DNA from: Sphingomonas aracearum
GTDB lineage: Bacteria > Pseudomonadota > Alphaproteobacteria > Sphingomonadales > Sphingomonadaceae
Length of the DNA: 64,000 bases
Assembly (NCBI RefSeq): GCF_003345355.1
Contig: NZ_QQNB01000001.1
Span: 186,001 to 250,000 of the forward strand
Reading direction: 5' to 3'
In this document: one piece after another, positions 27,400 to 38,402 of the stretch
How positions within the stretch are numbered: position 1 is the stretch's first letter
Layout of the letters: each line of letters begins with the position of its first letter
Made by a program: the position numbers and the translations under genes
The notes under the pieces: model-generated
Told to the model about the DNA's origin: nothing
Databases searched by the model: none
Seen by the model: only the letters and a program-made list of their open reading frames with translations

Positions 27400-28704
27400 T
27401 TATGCCGTCGGGCCCGGACCTGCCGCGAGCATGTCCTGCACCAGGCTGTCGATGCCGATAAAGGCGAAGGCCACGCTGCTGTCCGCTACGCCATAGGGCA
27501 CGAAGAGCTTGTCGCCGATCCGCTGCCCGCCGCAGGTATAGACGACGTTGGGAACATAGCCCTCGCGGTCCTGATCCGCCGCGGCGAGCAGCGGCTCGGT
27601 CGTGCGGCCGATCACCCGCGAGGGATCGTCCTTGTCCAGCAGCACCGCGCCGATCGAATATTTGCGCATCGCTCCCACGCCGTGCGTCAGCAGCAGCCAG
27701 CCCTCGTCCACCTCGATCGGCGAGCCGCAATTGCCCAGCTGCACGAGCTCCCACGGGAAGACCGGCGTGAGCAGGCGCTCGCCCTCTTCCCAGTGGGTCA
27801 ACGTGTCGGATTTGAGCAGGAACACGTTCTCGCCGTCCTGCCGGCCGATCATCATGTACTGGCCGTTCACCTTGCGCGGAAACAGCGCCATGCCCTTGTT
27901 GCGTGCGGCCGGTCCGGTCATCGGCACGAGCTCGAACGAACGAAAATCGCGCGTGCGCAGCAGTTCGGACTGGATGGTCGAGCCATTATAGGCGGTATAG
28001 GTGCCCAGCCACTCGACCTGGCCATCCTCGTGCGTGAAGTGAACGAGGCGCAGGTCCTCCAGCCCCTTGGACTGCGCGCCGGTGATGGGGAAGATCACGG
28101 TGCCGGAAAGCGTGGAGTCGCGATGGCGATAGACCGTCACCGGCCCCTCGGGCATCTCGTTCTCGATCCGGCCTACCATGTCGGTCGCGGTTGCGAACGG
28201 GGGCTCGGGCGCCAGCTTCAGCTGGTTCTCCTCGGTGATGATCCCCTCGCGGAAAGCGACGGAGGAGATGTGCCCCTCGCCCACCGCACGCAGGCTCATC
28301 AGGATGCGCATGGAGCCTTCGGGCATGCCCGACTGGTCCGGATGCGGCACCGTGCTGGGGTTCATCAGCGCGGCGGCGGCGTAGCTGTATTCGTGGCAGA
28401 AATAGGCGCCGATCAGCTGCCGCTTCTCGTCCCCGATCTCCGTCCCGTCCAGGCCGAGCTGGTCCTCCAGCTCGTCATAGCGGGTCATGAACACGCGGCG
28501 CGTCTGCCAGTGCCGCGCCTCGAAGTCGCGCAGGACCACCTCCAGCTCACGGCGGGTTTCCTCACGATCCAGCGCCATCACCTCGCGCAGGAGCCGCTCC
28601 GTGCGGCTGCCGCCATTGCCGGAATAAGCAAGGTGGAATGGCCGCACCACGACCCGCGAGGGATCGGCGTGCAGCCTCAGCGCGTGGTGGAACAAGTCGA
28701 TCAC
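27400..28704 (-). CDS. GH130-family glycoside phosphorylase/hydrolase
   Basis: 434 residues beginning with GTG at 28704. The five-bladed propeller of GH130 is indicated by LVHFTHEDGQVEWLGTYTAYNG, GMALFPRKVNGQYMM, QLGNCGSPIEVDEGWLLLTHGVGAMRKYSIGAVLLD (in part) and the substrate-binding TRDFRSFE. Characterised GH130 members phosphorolyse or hydrolyse beta-mannosides (1,4 or 1,2). The long helical N-terminal extension (residues 30-115) is as in the larger subgroup. No signal peptide, so it acts in the cytoplasm. It lies 45 bases downstream of a large GT4 enzyme, probably in one operon; together they could make and recycle a mannose-containing glycan. Linkage specificity is not visible. Confidence 0.85.
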   Translation of the reverse strand: MIDLFHHALRLHADPSRVVVRPFHLAYSGNGGSRTERLLREVMALDREETRRELEVVLRDFEARHWQTRRVFMTRYDELEDQLGLDGTEIGDEKRQLIGAYFCHEYSYAAAALMNPSTVPHPDQSGMPEGSMRILMSLRAVGEGHISSVAFREGIITEENQLKLAPEPPFATATDMVGRIENEMPEGPVTVYRHRDSTLSGTVIFPITGAQSKGLEDLRLVHFTHEDGQVEWLGTYTAYNGSTIQSELLRTRDFRSFELVPMTGPAARNKGMALFPRKVNGQYMMIGRQDGENVFLLKSDTLTHWEEGERLLTPVFPWELVQLGNCGSPIEVDEGWLLLTHGVGAMRKYSIGAVLLDKDDPSRVIGRTTEPLLAAADQDREGYVPNVVYTCGGQRIGDKLFVPYGVADSSVAFAFIGIDSLVQDMLAAGPGPTA

Positions 28705-28749
28705 GTGTGGGCCTTCGCTGAACGATCGGGAAGTGACGCCGCAAGCAGG

Positions 28750-31017
28750 CTAGGCGACGGCGCTGCGCGGTCCATTCACGGTTTCGGCGCGCTTTGAAAG
28801 CCCTGAAATGGTGCATGAAGCCAATTGCAGCGCCAAAATCGATTCAGCGCCCTGGTTGCGGTTCAGCCCGCCCGGCATCAGCCCGTCGAAGCAACCGCCA
28901 TCGGCCTGCGTGGCGAGCGGAAGATCCAGGTCGTTCTGCCCGAGATACCAGCGATAGGCGCGCTGCGCCTCCTCCAGCCAACGGCGATCGTCCGTCGCCT
29001 CGAACGCGGCGGCGCAGGCATCCACCGTCGCCTGCGCCTCAAGAGGCTGCTGGTCGAAGGGCAGCGGATCGGCATAGACCCGGCCGAAGCTTTCGGTGCC
29101 TACCGCCCGGAACCGCCCCTCGGGCGAGGTCTGCCGTCCGACGATCCAGGCAAGCGTCTCCAGCCCGCAAGCGACCACATCCTTTCGCCCCAGCGCGCGA
29201 CCGGCGCGGATCATCGCCTCGGGAAGGCGCGCATTGTCATAAGCGAGCACGATTTCGAACCACTGCCATTCGGGACGGCGCGCTTCGGCAAGCAGGGTCA
29301 GCAACTCCTCGCTGAACCGCTCCAGGATGGTGCGGGCCATCGCATGGCCGGGGAAGGCCTCCAGCACGGCGACCGCGCCCAGCATGGCGAAGGCGTGCGC
29401 CCGCGGGCTGCCGAGTTCGAGCGCCAGGCTGGCGGTCGCGTCGAACAGCGCGATCGCCCAGTCGCGGTGCTTGCGCAATTGCGCATCGCGCGCGCAGATG
29501 CCGAGCGCCCAGAGCGTGCGGCCGTTCGAGTCCTCTGAGCCGAAATCCTCGCACCAGGTACGGTCGAAGTTCATGAAATTGCGGAAGCGCCGCGCCTCGG
29601 GGTTCCAAGCATATTGCAGGAACGAGGCATAGACGGTGAGCCACTTGTCGACTTGCGCCTCGGGCATGTCGCGCATCTGGGTGACCAGGATCAGCGCACG
29701 GGCATTGTCGTCGATGCAATAGCCGTGGCGACGATCGGGCACCGAATAGATCGAGTGCTGCAGCATGCCGGTGGAATCGCTCATCCGCTCCACGGCCGCG
29801 AAATCCGGCTTCAGCGCCGACAAACCAAGGGCACCGGCGGAGAGCCGTGCGGGACGGCCCGCGACCACCGTCGCGATTTCCCGCATCGCCACCTCGGCCA
29901 GGTGCGGCCAGATCATGGTCCGTCCGCGGGCATAGGCCCGGTCGGAGAGCCGCCGACGGGCGCGATCGTTGCCGAGCAGCGTGTTGATCTCGCGCGCAAA
30001 GGCGGCGCTGTCGCCGAATGGCACCAGCACGCCGTGGCCGTCCGCCAGGATCTCGGTGGCATGCACGTATGGCGTCGAGACCACCGGCTTGCCGATGCCG
30101 ATCGCATAGGAAAGCGTGCCCGAGGTGATCTGCGCCGGATTGTTGTACGGCGTCACATAGACGTCCGCCGCCTCAAGGTAGGACAGCAGTTCGTCATGCT
30201 CGAGAAAGGCGTCGATGAACTCGATGTTGTTCGCCACGCCAAGATCGGCGGCCAAAGCCTTCAACCGGTCGCGATAGGCCTCGCCCTCGTGCGCGACGAG
30301 ATTGGGGTGGGTTGCACCCAGCACGGCATAGAGCACTTCCGGATGCTGCGCGACGACGGCGGGCAGCGCCTCGATCATCGTCTCGATGCCCTTGTTGGGG
30401 GCAAGCAGGCCGAAGGTTAGCAGGGTCTTGCGGCCCTTCCAGCCGAACGCCGCCTTGCGCGTGTCCGGGTCCACCAGCGCGCGATCCGGCACGCCGTGCG
30501 GGATCATCACGATAGACTTGGCCGACGCGCCATATACCCGCTGGAGGATCTCGCGGCCCTTCACGGCCATGACGATCACGCGCGAGGCACGGCGGAGCAG
30601 CCCCTCCATGACGCGGCGCTGATCGGCATTGGGCTTTTCAAGGATGGTGTGCAGGGTGACGATCACCGGCAGGGTCAGCCGATCGAGCAGCGCCAGCAGG
30701 TGCTCCCCCGCCGCGCCGCCGTAAATTCCGTATTCGTGCTGAACCCACACCGCCTGCGCGCCGCTTGCCTCGATCCGGCGGGCGGTGTCGAGATAGGCCG
30801 CCAGGTCCTGCTCGGCGATGCTGGCCGTCACCTCGGCGGGATACGCATAAGGCGCGGCGTGGTCGTCCATGGCATAGACATCCACCTTCACGTCGGGAAA
30901 GCGATGCCGCAGTGCGGTATACGTGTCGGTCGTGAAGGTCGCCAACCCACATTTGCGCGGCAGGAAGTTTCCGATCAGCGCAATGTGTTCCACCGGTTGC
31001 TTTGCCCCTCGCGCCAT
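28750..31017 (-). CDS. GT4 glycosyltransferase with large C-terminal helical domain
   Basis: 755 residues from the ATG at 31017, chosen for AAGGATGGGCAC upstream and the family start IALIGNFLPRKCGLATFT; the frame is open up to 31110. Residues 1 to about 400 form a GT-B glycosyltransferase (VWVQHEYGIYGG, LLTFGLLAPNKGIETMIEAL, TPYNNPAQITSGTLSYAIG). From about 420 on there is a separate domain with RHGYCIDDNARAL, FDRTWCEDFGSEDSNGR and further helices, looking like an (alpha/alpha)-barrel of the six-hairpin glycosidase type. The GH130 gene follows. A bifunctional enzyme building or trimming a mannan is plausible, but this is inference. Confidence 0.82.
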   Translation of the reverse strand: MARGAKQPVEHIALIGNFLPRKCGLATFTTDTYTALRHRFPDVKVDVYAMDDHAAPYAYPAEVTASIAEQDLAAYLDTARRIEASGAQAVWVQHEYGIYGGAAGEHLLALLDRLTLPVIVTLHTILEKPNADQRRVMEGLLRRASRVIVMAVKGREILQRVYGASAKSIVMIPHGVPDRALVDPDTRKAAFGWKGRKTLLTFGLLAPNKGIETMIEALPAVVAQHPEVLYAVLGATHPNLVAHEGEAYRDRLKALAADLGVANNIEFIDAFLEHDELLSYLEAADVYVTPYNNPAQITSGTLSYAIGIGKPVVSTPYVHATEILADGHGVLVPFGDSAAFAREINTLLGNDRARRRLSDRAYARGRTMIWPHLAEVAMREIATVVAGRPARLSAGALGLSALKPDFAAVERMSDSTGMLQHSIYSVPDRRHGYCIDDNARALILVTQMRDMPEAQVDKWLTVYASFLQYAWNPEARRFRNFMNFDRTWCEDFGSEDSNGRTLWALGICARDAQLRKHRDWAIALFDATASLALELGSPRAHAFAMLGAVAVLEAFPGHAMARTILERFSEELLTLLAEARRPEWQWFEIVLAYDNARLPEAMIRAGRALGRKDVVACGLETLAWIVGRQTSPEGRFRAVGTESFGRVYADPLPFDQQPLEAQATVDACAAAFEATDDRRWLEEAQRAYRWYLGQNDLDLPLATQADGGCFDGLMPGGLNRNQGAESILALQLASCTISGLSKRAETVNGPRSAVA

Positions 31018-31145
31018 GTGCCCATCCTTGTTCGGGAAAGCCGGCGAACCCCGACCCTCGCCAACGCAACTATCCATGAGGAATATGGTTGCAGCTATGT
31101 TGCAGCGCAACAGGCTTCATGCGGCGTTAAGGTGCGGAGCTGCGA

Positions 31146-31631
31146 TCAACCGCGTCCGCGATACGGCGCCACACCCTGATCGGGCAGCCACAGACCCTGC
31201 GGAGGTGCGCCCGATTGCCAGAAGACGTCGATCGGAATGCCGCCCCGCGGATACCAATAGCCGCCGATCCGCAGCCAGCGAGGGGCCATCTCGCGGAACA
31301 GCCGCTCGCCGATGCCCACGGTGCAATCCTCGTGAAATGCGCAATGATTGCGGAACGCCCCGAGGAATAGCTTCAGCGACTTCGACTCAACGATCGTCTC
31401 GCCCGGTGCATAGTCGATCACCAGGTGCGCGAAGTCGGGCTGCGCCGTGACGGGGCACAGCGACGTGAACTCCGGCGCGGTGAAGCGCACGAGGTACAGC
31501 TGCCCGGCGCGGGGATTGGGAACATAATCCAGGACCGCTTCCTCCGGCGAGGAAGGAAGCGCGCTGGGCTGGCCTAGATGCATCGGTGTCATGAGGGGCA
31601 CATAGGAAGTGCGAGCGCGTCCGTCATCCAT
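31146..31631 (-). CDS. queF: NADPH-dependent 7-cyano-7-deazaguanine reductase
   Basis: 161 residues, the short unimodular QueF class. The active-site Cys lies in [14 protein letters not shown] and the catalytic Asp in [20 protein letters not shown] is the family's binding motif. It reduces preQ0 to preQ1 in queuosine synthesis for tRNA wobble positions. Start at 31631 follows GGGTGCGAG; ATGs 13 and 16 codons later are possible. No other queuosine gene is in the window. It lies between the glycosyltransferase operon and ppx. Confidence 0.93.
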   Translation of the reverse strand: MDDGRARTSYVPLMTPMHLGQPSALPSSPEEAVLDYVPNPRAGQLYLVRFTAPEFTSLCPVTAQPDFAHLVIDYAPGETIVESKSLKLFLGAFRNHCAFHEDCTVGIGERLFREMAPRWLRIGGYWYPRGGIPIDVFWQSGAPPQGLWLPDQGVAPYRGRG

Positions 31632-31678
31632 CTCGCACCCGCGTTACAGGCGTGGTGGCGTTATCCATCACCGCCGGC

Positions 31679-33151
31679 TTAGCCTACCGCCGGCTCCAAC
31701 CCGAGATAGCTTGCGAGCGCCTTGTGCCGGCGGGTCACCGCCTCGCCGTAGAGCGCGCGGTCGCCGCTCGTGAGATCGAGGTGCAGCGTGCTCTGCGTCC
31801 GCGCCACCGTTGACCGCTCCAGCGGGCCTGCCACGCCGCCCGACAATCGCTGCCCCAGACGCATGGCGAAGCCCCAGGCGGCCGCCTGTGCCAGATCCTC
31901 GGCGGCGGCCAGCCGGGCGAGCGGATCGGGGCTGCGCGCCTCTCCGCACAGGCTGGTGAACAGCGCCTGGGCAAGGATCGCGCGGCCCGCCGCATCGATC
32001 GCCACCCAATTGCCGTGCAGCGCGACCTCGATGCCGCGTTCGGCCCGGAATTCGGGATTGGCGCGCCAGCCCACGTCCGCCAGCAGGCACGCCGCATGCC
32101 GCAGACGCGCCATTTCCGCCGTCTCGCCCGCGAACAGCGGCGCGATCCACCGTTCGAGCAGGTCGCCATGTTCCGGAAAGCGGCCCAGCTGCCGCCCCTC
32201 CTCGCGCGCGGCGACGATCAGCGGATCCTGCTGCCGGGTTCGCGAGTCCAGGGCGCCGTACAACAGGCCCTCGCGCAAGCCGAAAGCGCTGGTGATCGCC
32301 GTGCGCGATTTCAGCTGCTTCAGCACGATGCTGAGCAACGCCGTCGCATCGTCCAGGTTGTTCGCGCGCGCCGAGGACACGCCCGGGGTGGTGCGCAGCG
32401 CGCTTTTCGGCACATGGCTGATCGTGCGGCGCAGGCGGGACAGCGCGTCGCGGTTGATCTCGTACTGGTGCATGACCGGCAGCGGGTAATCGGTGAGATG
32501 CATGTCGAGCCGCGCCAGCGCCCGCCACGATCCACCGACCAGGTAGAAGGGCAGATCCTCGCCCCGCCCCTTCCAGCCTGCGTCGCCCAGGAGCTTCGCA
32601 ACGGTTCGCTCCAGCGCCTCCTTGCCGCGCTCGCGGATCGCCGGCAGCCGCAGCACGCCGAGCGGGAAGGAGGCGCGGTCCGTCACGGTGCCTGCCGCGA
32701 TACGCACCAGTTCGAGGCTTCCACCGCCCAGATCGCCGACGATCCCGTCTGCGTCCGGGATGCCGGACAGGACACCATAACCGGCGCCAAGCGCCTCCTG
32801 CTCGCCGGACAACAGCTCCACTTCCTGTCCGAGCGCGCGGATATGGGACAGCAGCTCCTCGCCATTGGCCGCATCGCGAACCGCCGCGGTGGCGACGATC
32901 CGCAGGCCGGCGACGTCCATTTCCCGCGCCACCGCCACGAAGCGCGCCAGCGCGTCGCGCGCCGCGGCAAGCCCTTCGTCGGACAAGCGCCCGTCCTCGG
33001 CCACGCCGCGGCCCAGGCCCGCCATCACCTTTTCATTGAACAGGATCGCCGGCAGCCGCTCCGGTCCCTCGTAGACGACGAGACGAATGGAGTTGGAGCC
33101 GATGTCGATGATCGCGGTACGCTTGCCGGATCGTTCCTTGCGTCCGAACAT
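31679..33151 (-). CDS. ppx: Exopolyphosphatase / Ppx-GppA family phosphatase
   Basis: 490 residues. The actin-like ATPase fold shows the phosphate-1 motif AIIDIGSNSIRLVVYE near residue 20 and phosphate-2 motif DLGGGSLELV; the second half is an HD-like helical domain. Ppx removes phosphate from polyphosphate chains or hydrolyses pppGpp. Its ATG overlaps the last base of ppk1, a typical ppk1-ppx pair controlling polyphosphate levels. Whether GppA activity dominates cannot be told. Confidence 0.93.
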   Translation of the reverse strand: MFGRKERSGKRTAIIDIGSNSIRLVVYEGPERLPAILFNEKVMAGLGRGVAEDGRLSDEGLAAARDALARFVAVAREMDVAGLRIVATAAVRDAANGEELLSHIRALGQEVELLSGEQEALGAGYGVLSGIPDADGIVGDLGGGSLELVRIAAGTVTDRASFPLGVLRLPAIRERGKEALERTVAKLLGDAGWKGRGEDLPFYLVGGSWRALARLDMHLTDYPLPVMHQYEINRDALSRLRRTISHVPKSALRTTPGVSSARANNLDDATALLSIVLKQLKSRTAITSAFGLREGLLYGALDSRTRQQDPLIVAAREEGRQLGRFPEHGDLLERWIAPLFAGETAEMARLRHAACLLADVGWRANPEFRAERGIEVALHGNWVAIDAAGRAILAQALFTSLCGEARSPDPLARLAAAEDLAQAAAWGFAMRLGQRLSGGVAGPLERSTVARTQSTLHLDLTSGDRALYGEAVTRRHKALASYLGLEPAVG

Positions 33152-35322
33152 CAGCGGCGGCTGCGCAGCACGAGCTTCGGGACGGTGTCGCTCGCCGCCA
33201 GTGCCCCGCGACCCGAAAGCGACGGGTTGGTCATGAAGTAGCGATGCAGGTTGAACGGCTTGTCCCCGGGCGTGTCGCGCACATAGCTGCCGTCCGGCTG
33301 CAGCTCCCAGCTCTGTTCGTCATCGATCAGATTGGCCACCATCACCTGCCCCAGAACCTGTTCGTGCACCGTGGGGTTCTCGATCGGCAGCATGAACTCG
33401 ACCCGGCGGTCGAAATTGCGCGGCATCCAGTCTGCCGACGTGATAAACAACTTGGCGCCGTCGTTGGGCAGCGCCGCGCCGTTGCCGAAGGCCCAGATGC
33501 GACTGTGCTCCAGGAAGCGCCCGACGATCGACTTGACCCGGATGTTCTCGCTCATGCCCGGCACGCCGGGGCGCAGGCAGCAGATGCCGCGAATGACGAG
33601 GTCGATCTGAACGCCCGCGCCCGAAGCCTCGTACAGCTTCTCGATCACCGCGGGATCGACCACCGAGTTCATCTTCGCCCAGATCGCCGCCGGCTTGCCC
33701 GCGCGGGCAAAGGCGATCTCGGCATCGATCAGCCCGACCAGGCGCTGGCGCAGGTCTCGCGGCGACAGGCTGATGAGCGCCATGTCGGTGGGCTCGACAT
33801 AGCCGGTGACGTAGTTGAACATCTGCGCTGCGTCGCGGCCGAGACGCGGGTCGGCGGTGAAGAAGCTGAGGTCGGTGTAGATACGCGCCGTCACCGGATG
33901 ATAGTTGCCGGTGCCGAAATGGCAGTAGGTGCGGAACGCCCCGCCCTCGCGGCGGACGACCATCGAGATCTTGGCGTGCGTCTTCCAGTCGATGAAGCCG
34001 TAGACGACCTGGACCCCGGCGCGTTCCAGCGCGGACGCCCAGAGGAGGTTCTGCTCCTCGTCGAACCGCGCCTTCAGCTCGACCACGGCGGTGACGGCCT
34101 TCCCGGCCTCCGCGGCGGCGATCAGGGCGTTGATGATCGCCGACTGCTTGCCGGCGCGGTAGAGGGTCTGCTTGATCGCGACGACGTCGGGATCGTTGGC
34201 GGCCTGTTTGAGGAACGCCACCACCACGTCGAACGACTCGTAGGGGTGGTGGACGACGATGTCCTTGGCCCGGATCGCCGCGAAGCAGTCACCGCCGAAT
34301 TCCCGGATGCGCTCCGGAAAGCGCGCGGTGAACGGCAGGAACTTCAACTCGGGACGATCCTCCTCCACGATCTCGCCCAGATCGTTGACGCCGAGAAAGG
34401 CCGCCGACTCCGTGACAAAGGCATCCCCGCCCAGCTCGCCACGCAGCAAGGCGCCGAGATCCTCGGGCATGCCGGCCTCCAGTTCCAGCCGGATCACCCT
34501 GCCGCGGCGACGCCGCTTGATGGCATTGGCGAAGTAGCGGACGAGGTCTTCCGCCTCCTCCTCCAGTTCGATATCGCTGTCGCGCAGCACGCGGAACTCG
34601 GCCGCGCCGTTGATCGAATAGCCGGGGAAGATCACCGGGGCGAAGCGCTTCACCAGCGATTCGATGGCGATAAAGCGCGCGCGCTCGCCGGGCAGCCGCA
34701 CGAACCGCTGGGTGCGCGCGGGCAACATCACCAGCTCGCGAACCGGCTCCCCGTCGGACTGGCGGACCAGGTCGAAGATGACGGCCAGGCCCTGATTGGG
34801 GATGAACGGGAACGGATGCGCCGGGTCCAGCGCCTGCGGGGTGAGGACCGGAAACAGCTGCTCGCGGAAATACCGCTCAAGCCACTCTATCTCGTCAGAG
34901 GAGGCGGCGCCGTCGATCGTGCGCGAGCCGAGCACGTCGATCCCGGCCTCGCCAAGATCCTGGCGCAGGTCCCGCCAGACGTTGCGCTGGCTCTGCACCA
35001 GCCGGTCGGCGCCCTCTACGATGGCCGCCAGCTGCTGCGTCGCCGACAGCCCGTCCGCCGAGCGGCGGTCCACGTCCTGCAACGTCTGCCCCTTCAGGCC
35101 GGCAACGCGGACCATGAAGAATTCATCGAGGTTCGAACCCGAGATGGACAGGAACCGCACCCGCTCCAGCAGAGGATGCGCCGCATTGCACGCTTCTTCC
35201 AAAACGCGGTGGTTGAACGCCAGCCACGATTGCTCGCGATTGAAGTAGCGATTGGTGGTGGTGGCGCCGGCGAAGGGATCGTCGTCGACATCCAGGCGGG
35301 CGATATGGGCAGGACGGGTCAC
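33151..35322 (-). CDS. ppk1: Polyphosphate kinase 1
   Basis: 723 residues, full length. The N domain starts with [19 protein letters not shown], and the catalytic half has two phospholipase-D-like domains; His449 in [10 protein letters not shown] is the autophosphorylated histidine, with [17 protein letters not shown] next to it. PPK1 makes polyphosphate from ATP. The stop shares a base with the start of ppx and the gene is two bases downstream of hdaA, so hdaA-ppk1-ppx are one transcription unit. Confidence 0.97.
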   Translation of the reverse strand: MTRPAHIARLDVDDDPFAGATTTNRYFNREQSWLAFNHRVLEEACNAAHPLLERVRFLSISGSNLDEFFMVRVAGLKGQTLQDVDRRSADGLSATQQLAAIVEGADRLVQSQRNVWRDLRQDLGEAGIDVLGSRTIDGAASSDEIEWLERYFREQLFPVLTPQALDPAHPFPFIPNQGLAVIFDLVRQSDGEPVRELVMLPARTQRFVRLPGERARFIAIESLVKRFAPVIFPGYSINGAAEFRVLRDSDIELEEEAEDLVRYFANAIKRRRRGRVIRLELEAGMPEDLGALLRGELGGDAFVTESAAFLGVNDLGEIVEEDRPELKFLPFTARFPERIREFGGDCFAAIRAKDIVVHHPYESFDVVVAFLKQAANDPDVVAIKQTLYRAGKQSAIINALIAAAEAGKAVTAVVELKARFDEEQNLLWASALERAGVQVVYGFIDWKTHAKISMVVRREGGAFRTYCHFGTGNYHPVTARIYTDLSFFTADPRLGRDAAQMFNYVTGYVEPTDMALISLSPRDLRQRLVGLIDAEIAFARAGKPAAIWAKMNSVVDPAVIEKLYEASGAGVQIDLVIRGICCLRPGVPGMSENIRVKSIVGRFLEHSRIWAFGNGAALPNDGAKLFITSADWMPRNFDRRVEFMLPIENPTVHEQVLGQVMVANLIDDEQSWELQPDGSYVRDTPGDKPFNLHRYFMTNPSLSGRGALAASDTVPKLVLRSRR

Positions 35323-35323
35323 G

Positions 35324-35935
35324 TCATTCCTCTTGATTCAACAGGCCGGCCGCGCCGAGCGCGGTGCGTGCCAGTGGAATGGACAAGCGCCGGCGCCGTT
35401 CCAACGCCGCTTCGTCCAGCGCATCCACCACGCGCATGACGGCCAGATGACTCCGCTCGATCCGCGCCACCAGCCAGTCCACGAGATCCAGCCGCGCATC
35501 CAGCCCACGCCGCAGGAACAAGCGCTGCAACAACGCCGCCATCAACGCCTCGTCCGGCGGTCCGATCCTCGCCAGGGGACTGGCGGCCAGGCGGGAGCGC
35601 AGGTCCGGCAGCCGCACGCTCCACTCCGGTGGCGGCGCCTCCGCGACGATCAGCAGCGGTCGCCGGCCTTCCTGCGCGATGTTCCAGGCGTGGAAGACCG
35701 TCGCCTCGGCCACACGATCGCCGTCATCGAGCAGCGTCCCCCCGCTCTTGGCGGCGAAGATGCGGGCCAGCAGCGACCGACCCGATTTGCGCGGGCCGAC
35801 CAGCAACGCCGCCCGCACCGGCCAGGTCGCCCAATGTTCCAGCAACTGCACCGCCGCGGCGTTGGAGGAGGTGACCAGGAATTCGTTGTCCTGCGGATCG
35901 GCCGGCCATTGCAGCGGCAGCGCGAGCTGGCTCAT
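35324..35935 (-). CDS. hdaA: HdaA, DnaA-related replication regulator
   Basis: 203 residues from the ATG at 35935, which overlaps the DUF2066 stop (ATGA). The N terminus [10 protein letters not shown] holds the clamp-binding QLALPL motif, the hallmark of Hda proteins. The AAA+ region has a Walker A-like GPRKSGRS in which the usual Lys is Arg, then LLDDGDRV and [12 protein letters not shown], with an arginine-rich lid. Hda with the sliding clamp stimulates ATP hydrolysis on DnaA and prevents over-initiation. Gene order DUF2066-hdaA-ppk1 is usual in sphingomonads from memory. Confidence 0.9.
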   Translation of the reverse strand: MSQLALPLQWPADPQDNEFLVTSSNAAAVQLLEHWATWPVRAALLVGPRKSGRSLLARIFAAKSGGTLLDDGDRVAEATVFHAWNIAQEGRRPLLIVAEAPPPEWSVRLPDLRSRLAASPLARIGPPDEALMAALLQRLFLRRGLDARLDLVDWLVARIERSHLAVMRVVDALDEAALERRRRLSIPLARTALGAAGLLNQEE

Positions 35936-37194
35936 CCGGCTGTCGCGTTGTCCGCGGGGATGGCCGGCAGGTCGATTGTGGGCGCGGCTCCGCGCCGGAT
36001 GCGCAACGCGGCGCCCTGCCCGCTTACCGTCCACCCCCGCTGCTCCAGCGAGGTGCGCAGCAGGGCCGGGTCGGCATCGTAGGTAACCCGCATCACCGAC
36101 ACCCCGCCCAGCGCCAGGCTCGTCGTGGTCGCCGCGCTGACGCCCGGGATCGAGCGAACCGCCGCTTCCGTCGAGGTCACGGCGCCGACCGCGGGCGTTT
36201 CGTACTGCAAGGTGATCGTTACTGCGGCCGTGCCGGTATCCGCGCCCAGGCTGGACAGCAGGTTGTCGAGGTCGCCCGCCTCGTCGGTCACCGTCTCGTC
36301 CACCGGCATGGGCGGCGGCACATAGGCCAGGCTGGGATCGACGGCGAGCTGCCCCGAGGACAAAGCGGTGGAGTAGATTGCATCGAGCCGCTTGACGCCT
36401 GCGTCCAGCAGCGCCGGGATGCCCTCCGGCCCGGAGACACGCAGGGTGAAGCTGCCCAGCGCCCGGTTATCCGGCCCATGGCGTGCCTGGAACACCCCGA
36501 TCACCGGGCCGCCGGGCCATTGCCGCTGCAGCCGGACCACGGGGAACAGCATGTCCTCGGCACCATATAGATCAAGCACGGTGCGCCACCAGCCGCGGCT
36601 CGGCCGGCTGATCTGGCCGGCGTTCAACAGCAAGGCGTCCGGCCCGCCTCCGGAGGGCCGGACATAGTCGACCGCCGAGGTTCCCGTGCGAAAGCGTGCC
36701 CATGCCTGCTGCCAGAGGCTGCGTTGCTCGAAGACGGTTTCCGCGCCGCCCGACACTTCCAGCGGCAGGACCAGCATCGGCGCCGATCGCGCGCTGCCGT
36801 CCACGACACCCAGGATCGAGCTCGCCCGCCCGCGATCGAACAGCACGCCCAGCCGCGCCACGTAGCGGGTCGGCCCGATCTGCTCGTGCTCCACGACAAT
36901 GCCGGTGACCAGCGCATTCAGCGCGCCGTCCGGCAGCATGGGCCCGCCGCCCAGTCGCTTGGTCAGCATCTGCCAGCCGCGCCGCTGCGCGAGCCGCCAA
37001 CCGGCATAGCGCGCCTCCTCGGCGGTCTTGCCGGTGACGTCGACCTGGACCCCGCCCACCTCGTAGCTGCGCGAACTGTCCACCGGCGCGACGCCGCGAT
37101 TGGCATTCTCGATCTGCGCCAACACCACGCCGCCGGTCGCCGCACAGGCGAGAGCAAGAGCGATCGGCAGGGGACGGAAAGGGCGCACGGACAT
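35932..37194 (-). CDS. DUF2066 exported protein
   Basis: 420 residues from the ATG at 37194; earlier in-frame starts run into the divergent purM promoter. A signal peptide ([16 protein letters not shown]) precedes the DUF2066 domain ([29 protein letters not shown]). The central part has [20 protein letters not shown]. The C-terminal 100 residues form a ferredoxin-like repeat rich in TT/AV. Function unknown, periplasmic. It is coupled to hdaA by a four-base overlap. Confidence 0.82.
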   Translation of the reverse strand: MSVRPFRPLPIALALACAATGGVVLAQIENANRGVAPVDSSRSYEVGGVQVDVTGKTAEEARYAGWRLAQRRGWQMLTKRLGGGPMLPDGALNALVTGIVVEHEQIGPTRYVARLGVLFDRGRASSILGVVDGSARSAPMLVLPLEVSGGAETVFEQRSLWQQAWARFRTGTSAVDYVRPSGGGPDALLLNAGQISRPSRGWWRTVLDLYGAEDMLFPVVRLQRQWPGGPVIGVFQARHGPDNRALGSFTLRVSGPEGIPALLDAGVKRLDAIYSTALSSGQLAVDPSLAYVPPPMPVDETVTDEAGDLDNLLSSLGADTGTAAVTITLQYETPAVGAVTSTEAAVRSIPGVSAATTTSLALGGVSVMRVTYDADPALLRTSLEQRGWTVSGQGAALRIRRGAAPTIDLPAIPADNATAG

Positions 37195-37253
37195 TGCCGG
37201 CCTTTTGGCGAACGGCGAGTGGAAATCCAAGCGCGATGTGGTTAGGGGCGCAC

Positions 37254-38384
37254 ATGGCCGACACACCTTCGCAGCGGGCGGGCGAAAACGACCCGCAGTT
37301 CACCGCATACACCTATGCCGATGCCGGCGTCTCGATTGCCGCCGGCAACGCGCTGGTCCGCGCCATCGCCCCGCTTGCCCGCGCGACCCGGCGGCCGGGC
37401 GCCGATGCCGATCTTGGTGGGTTCGGTGGCTTCTTCGACCTCAAGGCCGCCGGCTTCACCGATCCCCTGCTGGTGGCGGCGAACGACGGCGTGGGCACCA
37501 AGCTGAAGCTTGCCATCGAGAGCGGCCGGCACGAGGGCGTCGGCGTCGACCTGGTCGCCATGTGCGCCAACGATCTGGTGGTGCAGGGCGCGGAGCCGCT
37601 GTTCTTTCTCGATTATTATGCCACCGGCAAGCTCGACAACGAGGTTGCGACTGCCGTCGTCGCGTCCATCGCCGAGGGTTGCCGGCAGGCGGGCTGCGCG
37701 CTGATCGGCGGCGAAACGGCCGAGATGCCGGGCATGTACGCGGCGGGCGACTACGATCTGGCCGGCTTCTGCGTCGGCGCGGTGGAGCGGGACAAGGTGC
37801 TGACCGGCCGCGACATCGCAGCGGGCGATGTCGTGCTCGGGCTCGCCTCGTCCGGCGTGCACTCCAACGGCTATTCGCTGGTGCGACGGCTGGCGGCGGA
37901 CAAGGGCTGGAAGCTCGACCGACCCGCTTTGTTCGACCAGGACGTGATACTGATCGACGCGCTGATGGCGCCCACCCGCATCTATGTGCGCAGCCTGCTG
38001 CCTTTGCTCCGCGAGCGGCGGATCAAGGGCCTGGCCCATATCACGGGCGGTGGCTTGCTCGAAAACATCCCGCGCGTCTTGCCGGACGGCGCGCACGCGG
38101 CGATCGATGCCGATCTGTGGACCCAGCCGAGGCTGATGGCCTTCCTGCAGGCGCAGGGCGCGATCGAGCCCGGGGAGATGGCTCGTACCTTCAACTGCGG
38201 CGTCGGCATGGTCGCGATCGTCGAGGCCGAGGAGGCCGAAGGTGTCGCGGCTGCCCTGACCGAGGCAGGCGAGACGGTGTTCCGCATCGGCGAGATCGTC
38301 ACCGGTCAGCGCGGCTGCACGGTCAAGGGCTCCGCCGGCACCTGGAGCGCGCGATCGGACTGGACGGCAACGCACAATGCGTGA
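37254..38384 (+). CDS. purM: Phosphoribosylformylglycinamidine cyclo-ligase
   Basis: 376 residues from the ATG at 37254; the frame is open upstream but [14 protein letters not shown] is the true family start. PurM signatures are present: [46 protein letters not shown], and [16 protein letters not shown]. It closes the imidazole ring in purine synthesis (FGAM to AIR, ATP-dependent). The purN fusion follows after 18 bases, so both act in the same pathway. The start is 59 bases from the divergent DUF2066 start; that gap must hold two promoters. Confidence 0.97.
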   Translation: MADTPSQRAGENDPQFTAYTYADAGVSIAAGNALVRAIAPLARATRRPGADADLGGFGGFFDLKAAGFTDPLLVAANDGVGTKLKLAIESGRHEGVGVDLVAMCANDLVVQGAEPLFFLDYYATGKLDNEVATAVVASIAEGCRQAGCALIGGETAEMPGMYAAGDYDLAGFCVGAVERDKVLTGRDIAAGDVVLGLASSGVHSNGYSLVRRLAADKGWKLDRPALFDQDVILIDALMAPTRIYVRSLLPLLRERRIKGLAHITGGGLLENIPRVLPDGAHAAIDADLWTQPRLMAFLQAQGAIEPGEMARTFNCGVGMVAIVEAEEAEGVAAALTEAGETVFRIGEIVTGQRGCTVKGSAGTWSARSDWTATHNA

Positions 38385-38402
38385 GCTGGGCGCGAGACGG
38401 GC

